In this document: piece by piece, positions 11,800 through 25,000 of the stretch
Layout: each line of letters starts with the position of its first letter
How positions within the stretch are numbered: the first letter of the stretch is position 1
NCBI GenBank assembly: GCA_964017185.1
Contig: OZ024870.1
Span: forward strand, 26,931,621 to 26,995,620
Length of the DNA stretch: 64,000 bases
Origin: Rugalucina vietnamica
Lineage: Eukaryota > Mollusca > Bivalvia > Lucinida > Lucinidae
Reading direction: 5' to 3'
Translations under genes and position numbers: made by a program
The notes under the pieces: model-generated
The model's input: only the letters and a program-made list of their open reading frames with translations
The model's database searches: none
Told to the model about the DNA's origin: nothing

Positions 11800-13205
11800 C
11801 TGAAGAAAATTTTAAAGGTTTATCTTGACATGATGTCTTTCTCGGTTACGTGACCTGGCCACTGTACGTGTATACAATTTCTAGTTCTCCCTGTCTAACG
11901 ATGCCCGACATGAATTTCGTCTTTGATTGACGAAGCAGTTTCAAGGGAGAAGATGTTTCACAAGTAGCCCAAGCAACAACTGTTCACCTGAGAGTTAGAG
12001 AGAACGGTCACTGGAGAAAATAAGTTTTTTTTTGTTTATTTTCTTTTCTTTTTTTTTCATTATATGGGCATGGAGGCCATCTTGGGAATATGACCTGGAC
12101 TTTATACACATATTGGTTCTGCTTTCCTATTGATGCTCCCTATGAAATTTGGCTTTGGTTGGCCAAGCGCTTTCAGAGGAAATGATGTTTGAATATTGGT
12201 AATATACATACATGTATATTGTACCGAGGTGGGGGCAAATGAGCCCCTGGAGTCAAATTTTATGTTCAGAATCATTGATATTCAGTCCTACTGCCCATTT
12301 CCTGCAAGATTTTCCTTTTAAATGGCATTTTAACATTTTTCCCCATGCTTATTCGACCTAAGTTGACCTCGCCGTAAAATAGGTCAAGGTCATCACAGGG
12401 TCATAATTCATATATACATTGTAGTACTTGAGTCCTCAGTGTTTCATGTCAAATTTCTTTGAATTCGGCTCATCGGTTTCGGAGAAGATTTTGAAGGGTT
12501 TTTAACCGTATATGGACATGGCGGCCATCTTGGTCATGTGACCTGGAATATTTATATACAAAATGCTTCCTCATCCTATAAGATTAATTTGACGAGTTCA
12601 TTGACGAGTTAGTGTTTTACCACGAGGACCGAACAATTAACTAAAAGTTGTGAATCACTTCAGAAACTGAGGGTGAGGTTAGAATCTTGTAAAACTAGTT
12701 TAAGCCCGCCAGTTGATCGTTCCAAGGCGACACTTCTGTGGTGGTTCTTATTGTGTTATGTCTTGGGTTTGAATTTTTGTGTTTTTAGCACCTAACGTAC
12801 GTCTTCATTATTTTAGTTAAGTTTGGGTAACTGAGTTGCCGCCTTTTTGGAAACGGCTTACGATATGTTTTATGAGTACTTGATTGTTGATTTTGTTTTG
12901 TCCCCATCTCGGTTTTTCGGAGTTGGAATCTCTTTGTGCCCATTTCCTGATCATTGCCTACTATTTATTTTCATATAAAATATGGTTTGATTGGTCAAGT
13001 GGTTTCGGAGAGAACTTTGTAAATATGGCCGGACACACAGACGAACGCCGGCTCGAGTACCATCCTAAAAACTCCACGTGAGCCTTCGGCTCAGGTGAGC
13101 TAAAGTGATGGACGACGACTGACGGACGACTGATTGATGATCGAATGTTGGGTTTTTGCCTATTCTATAAGCTCAACGTGTGAGCCGGACGGCTAATGTG
13201 AGCTA
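11800..13205 (+). repeat. Diverged units of the TCAAGGTCA satellite family
   Basis: Older copies of the unit that forms the arrays at 53190-56856 and 61839-63165. GTGACCTGG with nearby GGCGGCCATCTTGG recurs near 11848, 12075 and 12520, and AAATAGGTCAAGGTCATC lies at about 12377. The family's right end (CCTTCGGCTCAGGTGAGCTAA) occurs near 13083-13103, with a second, decayed end near 13170-13200. A Penelope-like 3' fragment splits it at 12590-12965. Confidence 0.7.
12590..12965 (+). mobile_element. Penelope-like element, 3' UTR fragment
   Basis: Matches the non-coding tail downstream of the RT copies at 22440-24332 and 26549-27945: CCACGAGGACCGAA, CTGAGGGTGAGGTTAG, TTTAAGCCCGCCAGT, TTACGATATGTTT and TGATCATTGCCTACT. 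Coding sequence is absent, so it is a 5'-truncated insertion of the kind expected of target-primed reverse transcription. Confidence 0.75.
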
Positions 13206-13788
13206 TAAACAAAGTTTAAAATTTGAAAATACCTTGAAATAACAGCTCACTAAAGTCTGGATGACAAACGGCTGCCCATACCTTTAAATGCATTTTTAGT
13301 TCTCACAAATTTCTTAGATGATAAGAGCATTGCACTAGGTTCAAAATTAGTGTACAATATTATACGCGTTCTCACACAGCGAGTGTGCATCATGAAAGAT
13401 AATTATTATAGGAGTCAATATATTTTTTCGTAACCAAATCCTGTCCGGACACTTTTTTTCTGAAAACCGTTTACTTCTGGTAAATGTTTTATGCTTGGAA
13501 TGTGGTGTGAATCGAGGTGAGTATGGGTCAGCCAAAACAAAATCGTTAAAGTGCTAGCAAATATGAAAAATTGTTACTCAAAGTGTCTAAAATGGCATAT
13601 TTTCGCTGTCTGCAAAATGATTTTTTTTATATCTGTCTCTGATTCAATGATTTTTTTGCTAAGGTGGTTGTTCTAAATACTACTCCATCTTTATTCAATC
13701 ATTCATGCACGACATTATACATTTTGATAGCAAGTATCTATGGTTTTAATACTAAATTTATGTGTTCAAACTTTGTACCTAGCATTTT
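13206..13788. other. No gene recognised
   Basis: Unique-looking AT-rich sequence. Only short frames without domains (for example 13347-13535 minus). Confidence 0.4.
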
Positions 13789-13789
13789 G

Positions 13790-14212
13790 TCCCTGATGTA
13801 AAAATTTATCTAAAAATACCAAGTACAAGGTGACTCCCTTTGGTAAAGGTGGAGCATTTATCTGCATTTTGAAGAGCTACATTGAAATTAAATATGGCTG
13901 ACTGCCATTATGACATATCTATAGAGTAGATCTGAAAAAATAATAATTACAATTTTCAGGTGACTGAGTATATTTGTAATAGTCCCCTGATGTAACAGCC
14001 TCTACTGGTTATTTGTTTCAAGCAACAATATGTAGGTACTATTCATAAAACGTGTTTAGTGGCTGTGTAAACATTTCACCATAACAATGAACACACAAGT
14101 ATATTGGAAGCAATTTACAGGTGATTTATCTAAAATATGTCCCTGATGTAACGGTCCGTGATGTATCGGTGAAAAGTGTTACATCAGGGACAGAAATCGT
14201 TACATCAGGGAC
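13790..14212. repeat. Cluster of the 12-mer TCCCTGATGTAA, direct and inverted
   Basis: TCCCTGATGTAA or a one-base variant occurs near 13790, 13985 and 14140 on the plus strand and in inverse (TTACATCAGGGA) near 14179 and 14200. A related GTCCGTGATGTATC lies at 14155. Five copies in 420 bp is far above chance. Likely transposon-end subrepeats, but unassigned. Confidence 0.6.
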
Positions 14213-14499
14213 AATATTTCGAGGAAAGGATATTTATTTCTCATATGCTTTGATTTTATGAGTTTCATTGTATAACACAGAGCAACACAGCAATTCCAAT
14301 ACAGCCAGAGAGTCTGGAGACTTTATTAAGGGTCACTGATGAAGATTCAGTACCCAGAATTGCGCAATACGGCCAATACTACCTGCATTTGAACGTTTTT
14401 GCTTCTTCCAAATATCAAACTTTTATAGTTTATACAATTTCAACAAATAGATGTCAAATATGTCTGTTTATCAAACACACGTTACATCAAGTAATATAT

Positions 14500-15560
14500 A
14501 GGGTAATTTGGGGGAATATGGACCGCTTAAGCACAAAACGAATCAGTTCAACCACAGGCTATTTACGTTATTATTGTATACCGTGTCTATTTTGAGGCAG
14601 GCATCTGTAAACCATTTTAATATAAAATTTACATCATTTTGTATGCTAGTTTTTGTTGCGTATTACGATAAACACACCCACTGGGTGGTCCAAATTACCC
14701 CAAACATTTGAGGTAATATGGACCACTGTACTGGGGTAATATGGACCACAACTTTAAAATGCTGATGATATCAACATATAAATTCGGAAAACAAAATGTA
14801 AACTTCTATTTAAAAGTCTATTTAGCATAAAATAAACATAGATGTTCACGAAACAAATTCACTGGAAAAATATTTCGCATCAAAATTCATAACACCTTGA
14901 CAAACTTACAAAACGGACATTCGCAAAAATGTCACAGATTTCAAAATATGTACATTTTGCTTATAAACTTCACTTGTAAAACAATATATTTTCAAAGATA
15001 GCTTAAAACATATCATGCAAGTGCAAAAGTTAAAATTCTAAAGACATGTGGTATCAAATGTTCAGTGTATTACTTTCAGAAAGAGTTTGAGACAAAATTC
15101 TTAGATGGTCCATATTACCCCAAAAGGAAAATTTACATTGGGAAATTGATGGTCCATATTACCCCAGACACGACGGTTATGTCAATGGAGAAATTTTCCA
15201 ACACTGAAAAATAGGTCATGCAAATGACCATTTGCATCATCTTCAAAAAATGGTGTATTAGGTTAATTTTACGTGAAACTTGGTTCTATATAAATATTAT
15301 TAATCTTTTTATTGGTTCTTAAGTGTAAACTAAAACATTTTAAGGGCACGATGTTCACAGGCTGTTTTATTTGGGTTCATTAGATTAATTTAACCTGTCC
15401 AAAAACACCAGCTTAGGTATGAATGTAAAAATGAATGGGTAGCCAGGGAATAACAAAATGTTATTACTTTTTGTCAAACATGAGTCTTGAGTAAAATATT
15501 TGAAGAAAACACAAGGTGACCCAATATTCCCCAATTGTCCATATTACCCCAAATTACTCT
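14500..15560. mobile_element. TIR element with GGTCCATATTACCCC repeats (about 1.06 kb)
   Basis: The left end GGGTAATTTGGGGGAATATG (14501) has an inverse counterpart at the right end (GTCCATATTACCCCAAATTA, 15538). The same core recurs inside at about 14690-14750 (three times) and at 15105 and 15150. No ORF with homology. Probably a non-autonomous DNA transposon with transposase-site-like subterminal repeats. Confidence 0.6.
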
Positions 15561-15954
15561 GTTATTACATTAAGGAAATAATTGAACATTCATCAAAAAG
15601 CTGATTTTTCTAGTAACAAACAAGAGAACAAAGTATACGTTAAGCCAGTAAAAAGAAACTTTCAGCATAATAACCTGTACATTTATGCCTTTGTCTTTTC
15701 TGTTCAAACTGTCTGCAAATTTCAACATTGTCTTTGTATCCAACAAACCGCACTTCCTTTGTCCAAAATATGGAATGATTCAGTTTTATTTGGGTTTCGG
15801 AAGATTCTCAAAATCAGTGGTATTTTTTCGCATTTGAACATTTGAAAATTAATTTAGGTCATTTAAAAAATGGAGCATGGATGTGTGCATACAAATTTCA
15901 TTACCACTGAACTTGGTCACATTTTAAAGCTTATATATTGCCCTTTCATCATAT
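15561..15954. other. No gene recognised
   Basis: AT-rich spacer between two repeat structures. An 87-codon frame at 15582-15845 shows no known domain. Confidence 0.4.
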
Positions 15955-18440
15955 GGTAAGAAATACAAGATATTTAATTTGCAAAATCATGAATTTTAAT
16001 GAAAATATTAAAAAATGACAGAAAAATCATGAAAAGTCAATAAATAAACTAATTTGAGGTCGAAACTATAATTGTGGCACTTTGTAATTTAACCAGTAAT
16101 AGCATATGACAAATGTATTGATGTCATGTGGCTAAATGAAAATTATCTCATTTGCATATTCATGAATATTAATAAAATATAGAAAATTAAAGAAAAACGG
16201 AGATTAACTAAAGCCATTGCAAGTTTTGGATGGGTTATAAGATCTATCTTGTATCCCTGAAACCAATTTTCATGGCTGCCAGTGTGGTCAGAGGGACCAT
16301 CTTAATGCCATAAAATATTGTCCTCAACAATGAACACATTTGCATGATGTAAAAAAAATTATATAGTTTCCACATCCACCCCTTGTGTGATCCTAAAGAA
16401 TAGGGTGTACTCGTAACAGTATTCATATACAAACAATAGCATGCTCTAGAATATTATAATTGGTCATATAATGGTGCATGGACTTAGCAATTTAACCTTA
16501 ATACCTATTATTCAAATCACTGATTTTGTTTATTCATGAAAAAAAAATAAAACACACAAGAAATCGGAGAAAAATCTTAGATGAAATAGGGGGTATACGT
16601 ACAAAATCACTAAAAGCAGAGCTGTTACAAACCCAGGATGCCAAAAGAACTATCAAATAAATGCTATGGCTATGTACTCTTACTCTTATGTCTCATATAT
16701 AAGCATGATCTTATTTTCAATTTCATAAATTTTAATGGAAACTTCATCAATAGGAATGAAAAAGTGAAAAATTTAACCGGCAAACATAAAAATGATGCTT
16801 TTCTCAGCAAGCAAAAGCCCTAACATGCTAAAAATGGCATTAACCGGTTGCTAGGGCAATATTATACCATCCTGTACTACAATATGTTAGTCATTCAATT
16901 TTTTATTTTATGAATATTAACAAAACCTTTTGAATTTAGAGGAAAGTTACGGAAAAATTAAGGCAGTTTACATAGAAAATCAAATGAATTTTGGCTACTG
17001 ATAGACCTAGAGTGCTATAGGACAATATTCTATAACCATATTACCTGTTATATAAATAAATAGTGACTTTAGTTGTATGGGTATTAATAAGAGAAAAAAT
17101 ATTGTGCTCTAATAAATTTAATTGAATCTTGGTTGCCAGCAAGTATACCCTTGTTTATCTGAATACATGATAATACAATATTGTCCTTATATTATTGATG
17201 TCATTTTGAGATCTCTACAGCCATTGGTAGTCAAAATATATGCAATTTTGTTGGTGTACCCCTTCATTTTTCGTTGATGTTTCCATTATTTATGTAAATC
17301 TCATTAATATCATTTTAATAAAAGAAGCTGGTGATTTAAATATCGGATTATATGGTTATAGAACATTGTCCTAGCAATTATTTGATACCAAGTATAGCTC
17401 TCTAGGTCAGTCAGTAGCCAAGATACATGTGATTTTCTATGTATACCACCTTAATTTTTCCGTAATTACCATCTTAATTCGAAAGGTTTTGTTAATATTG
17501 ATAATACAAAAAATCAATTGACTTATATATTGTAGTACAGGATGGTATACTAATGTCCTGGCAATCAATTCATGCCATTTTCAGCGTGTAAGGGCTTTTG
17601 GTTGCCGAGATACACACCATTTTTTAGGTTTGCCGGTTAAATTTTTTCCATTTTTTCATTCAAATTTATGAAGTTTTCATGAAAATTCATGAAACTGAAA
17701 AAATAAGATCATTCTTATATGAGACTTAAGGGTCATAGAACATTGCCATAGCATTCATTTTATACTTCTTTCAGCATCCTAGGTTTGTGAACAGCTATGG
17801 TTTAAGTGACTTTGTATGTATACCCCCTTTTTCTCTCTCTGATTTCTTGTGTGTATCATTCATTTTCATGAATAAGCAATATCAATGATTTGAAAAATAG
17901 GTATTACGGTTAAATTGATCAGTCCACGCATCACAACCAAACCCATTACAGTATTTTTGAGCACACTTTTGTTCATATATGAATATTTTTGTGTGTACAC
18001 CCTATTCTTTAGAATCACAGTAGGGGTGGATGCGGAAACTATATAATTTTACATCATGCAAATGTGTCCATCGTTGAGGACAATATTTTATGGCATTTAG
18101 ATGGTCCTTCTGAACACATTGGCAGCCATGAACATTGGTTTCAGGGATGCAAGGTAGATCTTGTAACCCATCCAAAACCTTGAAATTGCTAGAGTTTATC
18201 CCTCTTTTTTCCTCGATTTTCGACATTTTCTATTAATATTCATGAATATGCAAATAAGATAATTGTCATTTTGGCCCATGACATCAATAAATTTGTCACA
18301 TGGTATTATTGGTTCAATAACAAAGTGTCACAATGATAGTTTCGACCTCAAATTTAGTTTATTTATTGATTTTTAACATTTTTTCTGTCATTTTTATTGT
18401 TTTCATTAAAATTCATGAATATGCAAATTAGATATCTTTT
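15955..18440. repeat. 2.5-kb imperfect palindrome made of about 180-bp units
   Basis: The left arm (15955 to about 17190) reads in inverse in the right arm (about 17200-18440). Example pairs: TTGAGGTCGAAACTAT near 16055 against ATAGTTTCGACCTCAA near 18337; GGATGGGTTATAAGATCTA near 16229 against its counterpart near 18160; AGGATGGTATA against TATACCATCCT. Arms differ by roughly 10-20 percent. Each arm is a series of diverged units carrying a CATGAATATTAAT or CATGAATATGCAAAT segment, a GTATACCCCCT segment and an AACATTGTCCTAGCAAT segment. No coding capacity seen. Confidence 0.8.
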
Positions 18441-19570
18441 AAGGGTCACCGAATAGTGTTCTACACGGGGGAGAGATCCATAAACTTGTTTATTAATGTC
18501 ACTTTCCTATTTGAGATGTTTGAATTTTTAACAACTAACCCCTTGAAATGGTTGCAAAAATATATATTGACTCATAGACACATCAACGGCGTTCCATACA
18601 AAATACACTGTTTTATCGAAATGCAATTCGCAGCGTATTTCTATACAGTGGTTCCATATCAAGCACTCTTCAGGCTACCAATATACAAAAATTCAGCCAT
18701 ATTAAAGTCGGGTGCAATTTTTTTGTCATTTTGCAAGATACGCGATTTCGGTTCCCCAACTATGAGGTAGCCTAATACGGGAGCCTGTGCGTTTCAGTTG
18801 TTGCCTATGCGTTTACATTGACCAGTGTGATATCGTGCAGTGCGTGTTCAAACAGTTACAACATTACTGTTTGTACTGTATAGTACTATGTAATTTTCAG
18901 TTTAGAGAGCAAAATTCGCCATCGACGACAGCATGAATTTGATGTACTTTTTTAAAAAGTACATTGCCGCTATTTTTAAAGTTCAATAACTTGGTACAGA
19001 TCATTTTATCAATGTTTCAAATCATTAATTTTATTGACTATGGCCTTTGCCGGTTGATGGTGCGAAGAGACAAAAGAAACAAATGGGTGATAAGGCAGAG
19101 CTTTGTCTTTTAATCTAAATAATCATTCGAGACTTATATGTAACGTGACCTACAAAAGCGTACCCTTGAATAGGTTTTCAATGGGTTTAGGCCGCCCCAT
19201 AACCTGTCTATTCATCTGCGTACCGTCACATGCCTTTTAGAAATTTTGTATGCCTCTGCCCAGTAGAAAGACATTGACCCGCCAATTCTGGTTTCGTTTA
19301 AGAGCGGTTTCGCCTTTCGTTATCCCATATGAACGCCTGATAAATTTAGACTTTCTCGAAATAATGCTCCTGTTGGGTGCTACTTAAAGTCCACCACCGT
19401 GTTCTTGTTTTGTTGATACAGACCATTGGCTGCCATAATTGGTTAATTTTAAATGTCATCAAAAGGGTGTTCTGTATTTTCAGTAGTGGTCACGGTTATT
19501 TGAAAACAGGATTTTGTAGCCTAAATGAGACAACACCGAGATTCAACTAAAGTCAAATGTACACGGGCAC
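18441..19570. other. No gene; fragment of dispersed repeat at 18600-18830
   Basis: 18600-18775 is an inverse relative of 10290-10440, and 18765-18830 matches the region near 4060-4115. The rest is unrecognised. The 104-codon frame at 18456-18770 overlaps the repeat and shows no domain. Confidence 0.4.
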
Positions 19571-19700
19571 GTATGAGGACCGGTCAAAAGTTTTGTCATA
19601 AAAGTTTTGTAATAATATTGTTAATAGACACGATAGACTGTTGTATCATACATGACCGAAAAATAAAGGGAGTGACAGAACTTTTTGACCGATCCTCGTT
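19571..19700. mobile_element. Small mariner-type MITE (about 130 bp)
   Basis: GAGGACCGGTCAAAAGTTTT at the left end and the inverse of AACTTTTTGACCGATCCTC at the right end form TIRs of about 23 bp. The GAGG..GGTCAAAAAGTT pattern is typical of mariner/Tc1-like termini. No transposase. Confidence 0.65.
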
Positions 19701-19788
19701 CAAAAGGTTAAAGTTAATGTAAAAATGGATTATGAGGATATAACTTGTCGATGAAGTAAAAGTAAAACTACTTATTTAAATTGATTAA

Positions 19789-19811
19789 ATAATAATAATA
19801 ATAATAATAAA
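19789..19811. repeat. (AAT)n microsatellite
   Basis: About eight uninterrupted AAT units. Confidence 0.9.
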
Positions 19812-19854
19812 TATGCAATTATAGATTCATTTTAGAAAAAAAGTTTAATATTAT

Positions 19855-20214
19855 ACTGAAAATCAAAGATCTTGCACCACCTTCTTTTTTATGAGTAAGT
19901 AGAGCTATTTTTATTTCTTACATCATTTTTGGTTAATTGCAATATCAAATCTTTGACTTTGCAGCAAATTCAATATTGTGAATGATAATGTAAAGTTTTT
20001 AGGGCAAAAGGTGTAAAATTGCAAAATGCAATTTTTTGGAAAAAATTGATTATGACTGAAAATTTTCAATGAGTTTTCATTGTTAATGTGATCTGCATCA
20101 TGACAGAAGCAGAAAAGCAACAAAACATTTTGAATTTTAGGGAATTTGAAGATTTTACAAAATTGTGAAAATGGCATTTTCGGAAAATTAACCGGTGATT
20201 ATGAATATTTCCTT

Positions 20215-20306
<92 letters not shown>

Positions 20307-21305
20307 CATTCTTAGGCTATGGCAAGTAAGCACATACCCCATTTGAATCTTTTGAAAAGTTTCATAAACATAAGGAATATTCATTTGCTGTACTTCCGGT
20401 CTGTATGCAAGAATTCAGTTTAATTTTGATTTTACAGCTACTATTTTCACATTTATTTTTAATTTATGTGCCATTGTAATGAGTGAGGATAGAACAACTT
20501 ATCCAAAACAATAAATTGATAGGAACAAAGCAAATTGTCCCAGGACAGCAGCGTAAAGTTAGTGCTTTATTTGGCGCGCTTTGCCTTTGTTTTAAAACTG
20601 TACCAAATAAAGCACCATCTTAACGCTGCTTTGCTGGGACTGTTTGTTTGGTCCCCCAAAACATGACTGTGTAGGGCAAGTTGTTCACTATCAAAACAGT
20701 AAGATGGCACATACCCTCCCCCCCCCCCCCCCAAAAAAAAAAAAAAAAAAATAAATACGAAATGGTAGACAAAATGGTAGTTGTGAAATCAAAATTAAAA
20801 GTTCCTGCATGTCAACCGGAAGTACAGCAAACGAATATGACTTCTGTTTATGAGATTTATCGAAAGAGTTAAGTGGTGTATGTGCTTACCTGTCATAGCC
20901 TAAGAATGCATTTTTGTTTGTTTTCTTTGCTGCTTAAAGGAATTTCTCAAAATCACCTGTTAATTTTTCCCGAAAATGCCAATTTTCAAAATTTTGTAAA
21001 AACTCCAAATTCCCTAAAATTCAAAATGTTTTGCTGCTTTTCTGCTTCTGTCATGATGCATATCATATGAACAATGAAAACTCATTGAAAATTTCCATTG
21101 ATAATCAATTTTTCCCAAAAATTTCAATTTTACACTTTTTGCCCCAAAAGTTTTGTATTGTCATCCACATTATTGACTTTGCTGCAAAGTCAAAGATTTG
21201 ATATTGGAATTAACCAAAAAATAATAATAGAAAGAAAAAAAGCTCTACTTAGTCATAAAAAATAACAAAAACAGGGTGGTGCAAGATTTTTGATTTTCAG
21301 TATAT
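19855..21305. repeat. Fold-back element FB3 (1.45 kb)
   Basis: Arms 19855-20340 and 20872-21305 are inverse copies: CTTGCACCACC against GGTGGTGCAAG at the tips, GCATTCTTAGGCTATG against CATAGCCTAAGAATGC at the inner ends. The loop carries a second hairpin (GCTTTATTTGG near 20562, CCAAATAAAGC near 20610). The left arm is tailed by (CAA)n and a 53-nt A run. No coding sequence. Confidence 0.8.
20219..20305 (+). repeat. (CAA)n plus A-run
   Basis: About eleven CAA units followed by more than 50 A residues inside FB3. Such long homopolymers are prone to assembly-length error. Confidence 0.9.
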
Positions 21306-21415
21306 ATTGCATGTACTAGGAAAAATATTTGAAAGATTTCGCATTTACTTCTAAATCAAAGTTTCATATCTGGCCACCAACAATATTTTGGTTTTAGAAA
21401 AATTGTTTAAGATCA

Positions 21416-21625
21416 TTCGAGAAGCGACTGGACAAAACCGGTCTTCGGGGTGTCCGACCAGGTCCGACATAAACCGGCCTGTACAGTCAAAGAAGAAAGC
21501 TATAAGCTTAAAATTTTGTACAGGTCTAGAAGAGGAATTGTAATATCCATGTAGCAAAAACAAAAGTGGCGTTAATTATCTGTGCAGTTGATCTGCGTGT
21601 TTTCGCATAGGCAAAATTCCGCTTT
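21416..21625 (-). mobile_element. Snap-back MITE, family A copy
   Basis: Opens with CAAAACCGGTCTTCGGGGTGTCCG, the same terminal block that closes the copy at 57638-57875, and continues with GTCCGACATAAACCGG and a decayed hairpin (GTTGATCTGCGTGTTTTCGCAT). It lies about 220 bp upstream of the transporter start codon. Confidence 0.7.
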
Positions 21626-21842
21626 CTTATACTATTTCGGACAGACTGACAAACATTAGTGCGTATTTGTTTATTACCCATTTTCAGGTCAAATATTGGA
21701 GACTGAACTACTAATTCCTATCCCATCAGCATCCTGTAAAATATAACATTACGATTTCGAAATAAATACATGAAGTCCAACAAAACAAACAATTTTCTAA
21801 TATAAATTCCTTTTTGGTCAAAACGACCGCGTTTGTTCTAAG

Positions 21843-22063
21843 ATGATTTTGAATCTGAAGGGGTTACGAGCATACGAACTATACACTTTGATGGTGTTTC
21901 TGGTGACGTACCTCCTGAACCAGCTGGATCGTTACATGCTGGCAATTACAGTCCAGCCCATGGCACAAGAGTTACACTTCGGAGATCAGGGATGTCTCAT
22001 GAACTCTTCGTTTACTGAAGATCAGCTGGGAGATGTCAAGTGTAAAACGACCACTCAAGACAG
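21843..22063 (+). CDS. MFS transporter exon 1
   Basis: Codes MILNLKGLRAYELY..., TM1 and the start of loop 1, ending in phase 2 at CAG|GTAATC. The ATG is the first in this frame after a TTCTAAG that could itself be an acceptor, so an upstream 5' UTR exon is possible. Confidence 0.85.
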
Positions 22064-25000
22064 GTAATCACGCATACCCTCGTGCACCTTTAGGTCAATA
22101 AACAGAACAGTAAAGTGCAAAGTCCATATATTACTTTACAAGGCATTGTAGAAACTTACACTTTTTGAACCAGTCTAAATTTCACAAATTGGACAATCTT
22201 TCATTTTTATATTCGACGAGCGCGGTGGCTCAAGCGTGCAAGGGCTTGTCTCTTTGAACAAAAGACTTTTCTACTAATTCTTCATTATTACTATTACCAT
22301 TATTATTATTATTGTATACCACGAGGAAACTACGATTCCGTCCCGATTAAAAGCTTTAATCACTGACCCGCAAATAATACTTATACTGGGAAATTATTTG
22401 GCATCTGGGTCTTAACAAAGTTTCACATTGGCAACAGACAACTTTTAATTATTAACTTCCTGTCTTACTGCTATCAAATCTCATGTTAAAAGATACTGTG
22501 AGACAGTGTATGAAACTTCAAATAAAAATTGGTTTTGGTCAATAAAAAATTCTGGTGAGGTGCTCAGTAAATTGAAGTGTAGAGGGTTCTGTGCGACAAG
22601 CTTGTCCACATATGATTTTTCTACTCTGTATACAACATTACCTCATAATCTAATTAAAGAAAAACTTCTGGATTTGATAGAGTGGACCTTCAAAAGGGCA
22701 TTAAAAACTATGGTTTACTTTATTTGGCATGTAATGACAGGAGGGCTTTTTTCACTTCCTCTGACCAAAGTCGGTATACACTTTGGTCATGTCAGAATGT
22801 GTGCGACGCCTTATCCTATCTCCTTGATAATATTTATATTAGATTTGGGACCAAGTTATACAGACAGATTGTTGGAATTCCGATGGGTACAAATTGCGCA
22901 CCTCTCGTAGCTGATTTATTTCTATTCTGCTACGAAAGAGATTTCATGGATTCTCTTAACCATGATAATCAAGCTGATGTTATCGAGGCTTTTAATTCCA
23001 CATCTAGGTACCTCGATGACCTTTTGAACATTGACAACCCTTATTTTGAAGATAAGTCAATCAAATTTATCCACCTGAACTTCAGTTGAACAAAGCCAAT
23101 ATCTCAGATACCGAAGCCCCCTTTTTAGATCTACATCTTTCTGTTGCAAATGGAGTTGTTTCTTCTAAAATTTATGATAAGCGCGATGACTTTGATTTTG
23201 ATATAGTAAATTTTCCTTTTTTGGGTGGTGACGTTCCTCGTCGTGCTTCTTATGGTGTATACATTTCGCAACTTATTAGGTTTGCTAGAGTCTGCAATCG
23301 TGTTACAGACTTGAACGCTCGAAATATATGTTTAACGGCAAAACTTCTCCAACAGGGCTATCGGTATCATAAACTTCGAAAAACCTTTTCTAAATTTTAT
23401 CGTAGACACTATAAATTGATTTCCAAATATAATGTTCGGTTAAAGCTTTTTTTTAAGTGAGGGCCTTTCGGAACCTGAATTTTATGGTGACTTGGTTTAC
23501 AAATTTAAGAAACTTAAAGGAATTAATGATTTTTCTTTTCAGTTCAGAAAAATCATAACACGTTACAGACGTATAGGTTTTAACTTGAATGTTATGCGAC
23601 AGTCTGCATGCTTAGTTTTGAACCCAATCATGGTTGATAACTATGCTGCCTTCTTTAATTGCACGCCGGTGGGTCGGGCTTCAGACTCTATGATGGCCCC
23701 GACTTAAAGCTATTCATTTTAGTTGGTTGGGGCCGGAGCTTCTTGTCTGTTGATTGGCCCACCGGGGTCCAACTGGTGTTTTTCTTTTGCTCCGGAGTTA
23801 GTAGGTTATTCGGCGCCCAGGGATCTCCATCGTCGGGCAGCTTACTCAATCTGTGAGTCCTGGCTTTTGATTCATCAGGATGTTTATCATGATTTATTTG
23901 TTTGTTCTTGATGGTTTATTGACTAGTTAGAGATTCACCACGAGGACCGAAGAACTAACTAAATGTTATGAACCACTGCAGAAGCTGAGGGTGAGGTTAG
24001 GTACCTGTAAAACCGGTTTAAGCCCGCCATTAACTTTGTGTTACTGATCGTTCCAAGTCGATACTTCTGCGGTGGTTCTTTTTGTTTTATGTCTTGGTGT
24101 TTAATTTTTTTTTGTGCTGTTGGCGCCTTATGTATGTTATCATATTTTTTAGTTAAGTTAAGGTAACTGAGTGGCCACCTACTGGGAAAATAGCTGCTCA
24201 TTTGGCTTACGATATGTTTCATGGTATAAGTACCTGATTGTTAGTTTGGTTTTTTCCCACCTCGGTTTTTGGAGTGGGAATCTTTTTCTGATTGCACCTT
24301 TTCCTGATCTTTGCCTACTTGTACCTTTTTAAGAAGAAAAACAAGTTTTGCATCCCGGCAATTGGATCCACAATTTGGCCTTAAAGGCTTGAAAATCGGC
24401 AACCGCTTTCTAAACTAAAATCTGCTACAATACACATGAAGCAACCAACACCAGACTGAAATGACATTTTCTCGGCATTCAACTAATAATTTCGTTACAG
24501 ATGCGAACAAATATATATAGTGACCTCCACGACTCTCAATACATCGTGCGAAAAATATGTGTGTCAGTGGAATTACACAGGACAAGGGTTTGCTTATCAA
24601 CTTTTGGCTGGACCCATCTTCATCGTCATCTTTACAGTGTCTGGGATCTTCCTCGGTTTTGCAGCCGACAGGTTCAACCGTAAACTGATGTTGGGAGGAT
24701 GTCTGATATTCTGGTCTATTATGACACTGCTCACTGGGTTTGTTAACACCTACTGGCAGTTGGTGCTACTCAGATTTGGTCTTGGATTAGGGTAAGGTTT
24801 TTAGTATTTACATATGTACATGTTTTAGTACCGAATGGAACACTCAGTGTGTTCTAAGCTCTTTCTTTTTTAATGAATCTCAAAAGTAATTTAAGTATGA
24901 GACATGTATTATCAATATCAATACATGGGTTTTGCGAACTCTTTAAGATGGTGAACAAACTAGCTGTGAAAATACACCTATTTCTAAACGCAAAAGTTCA

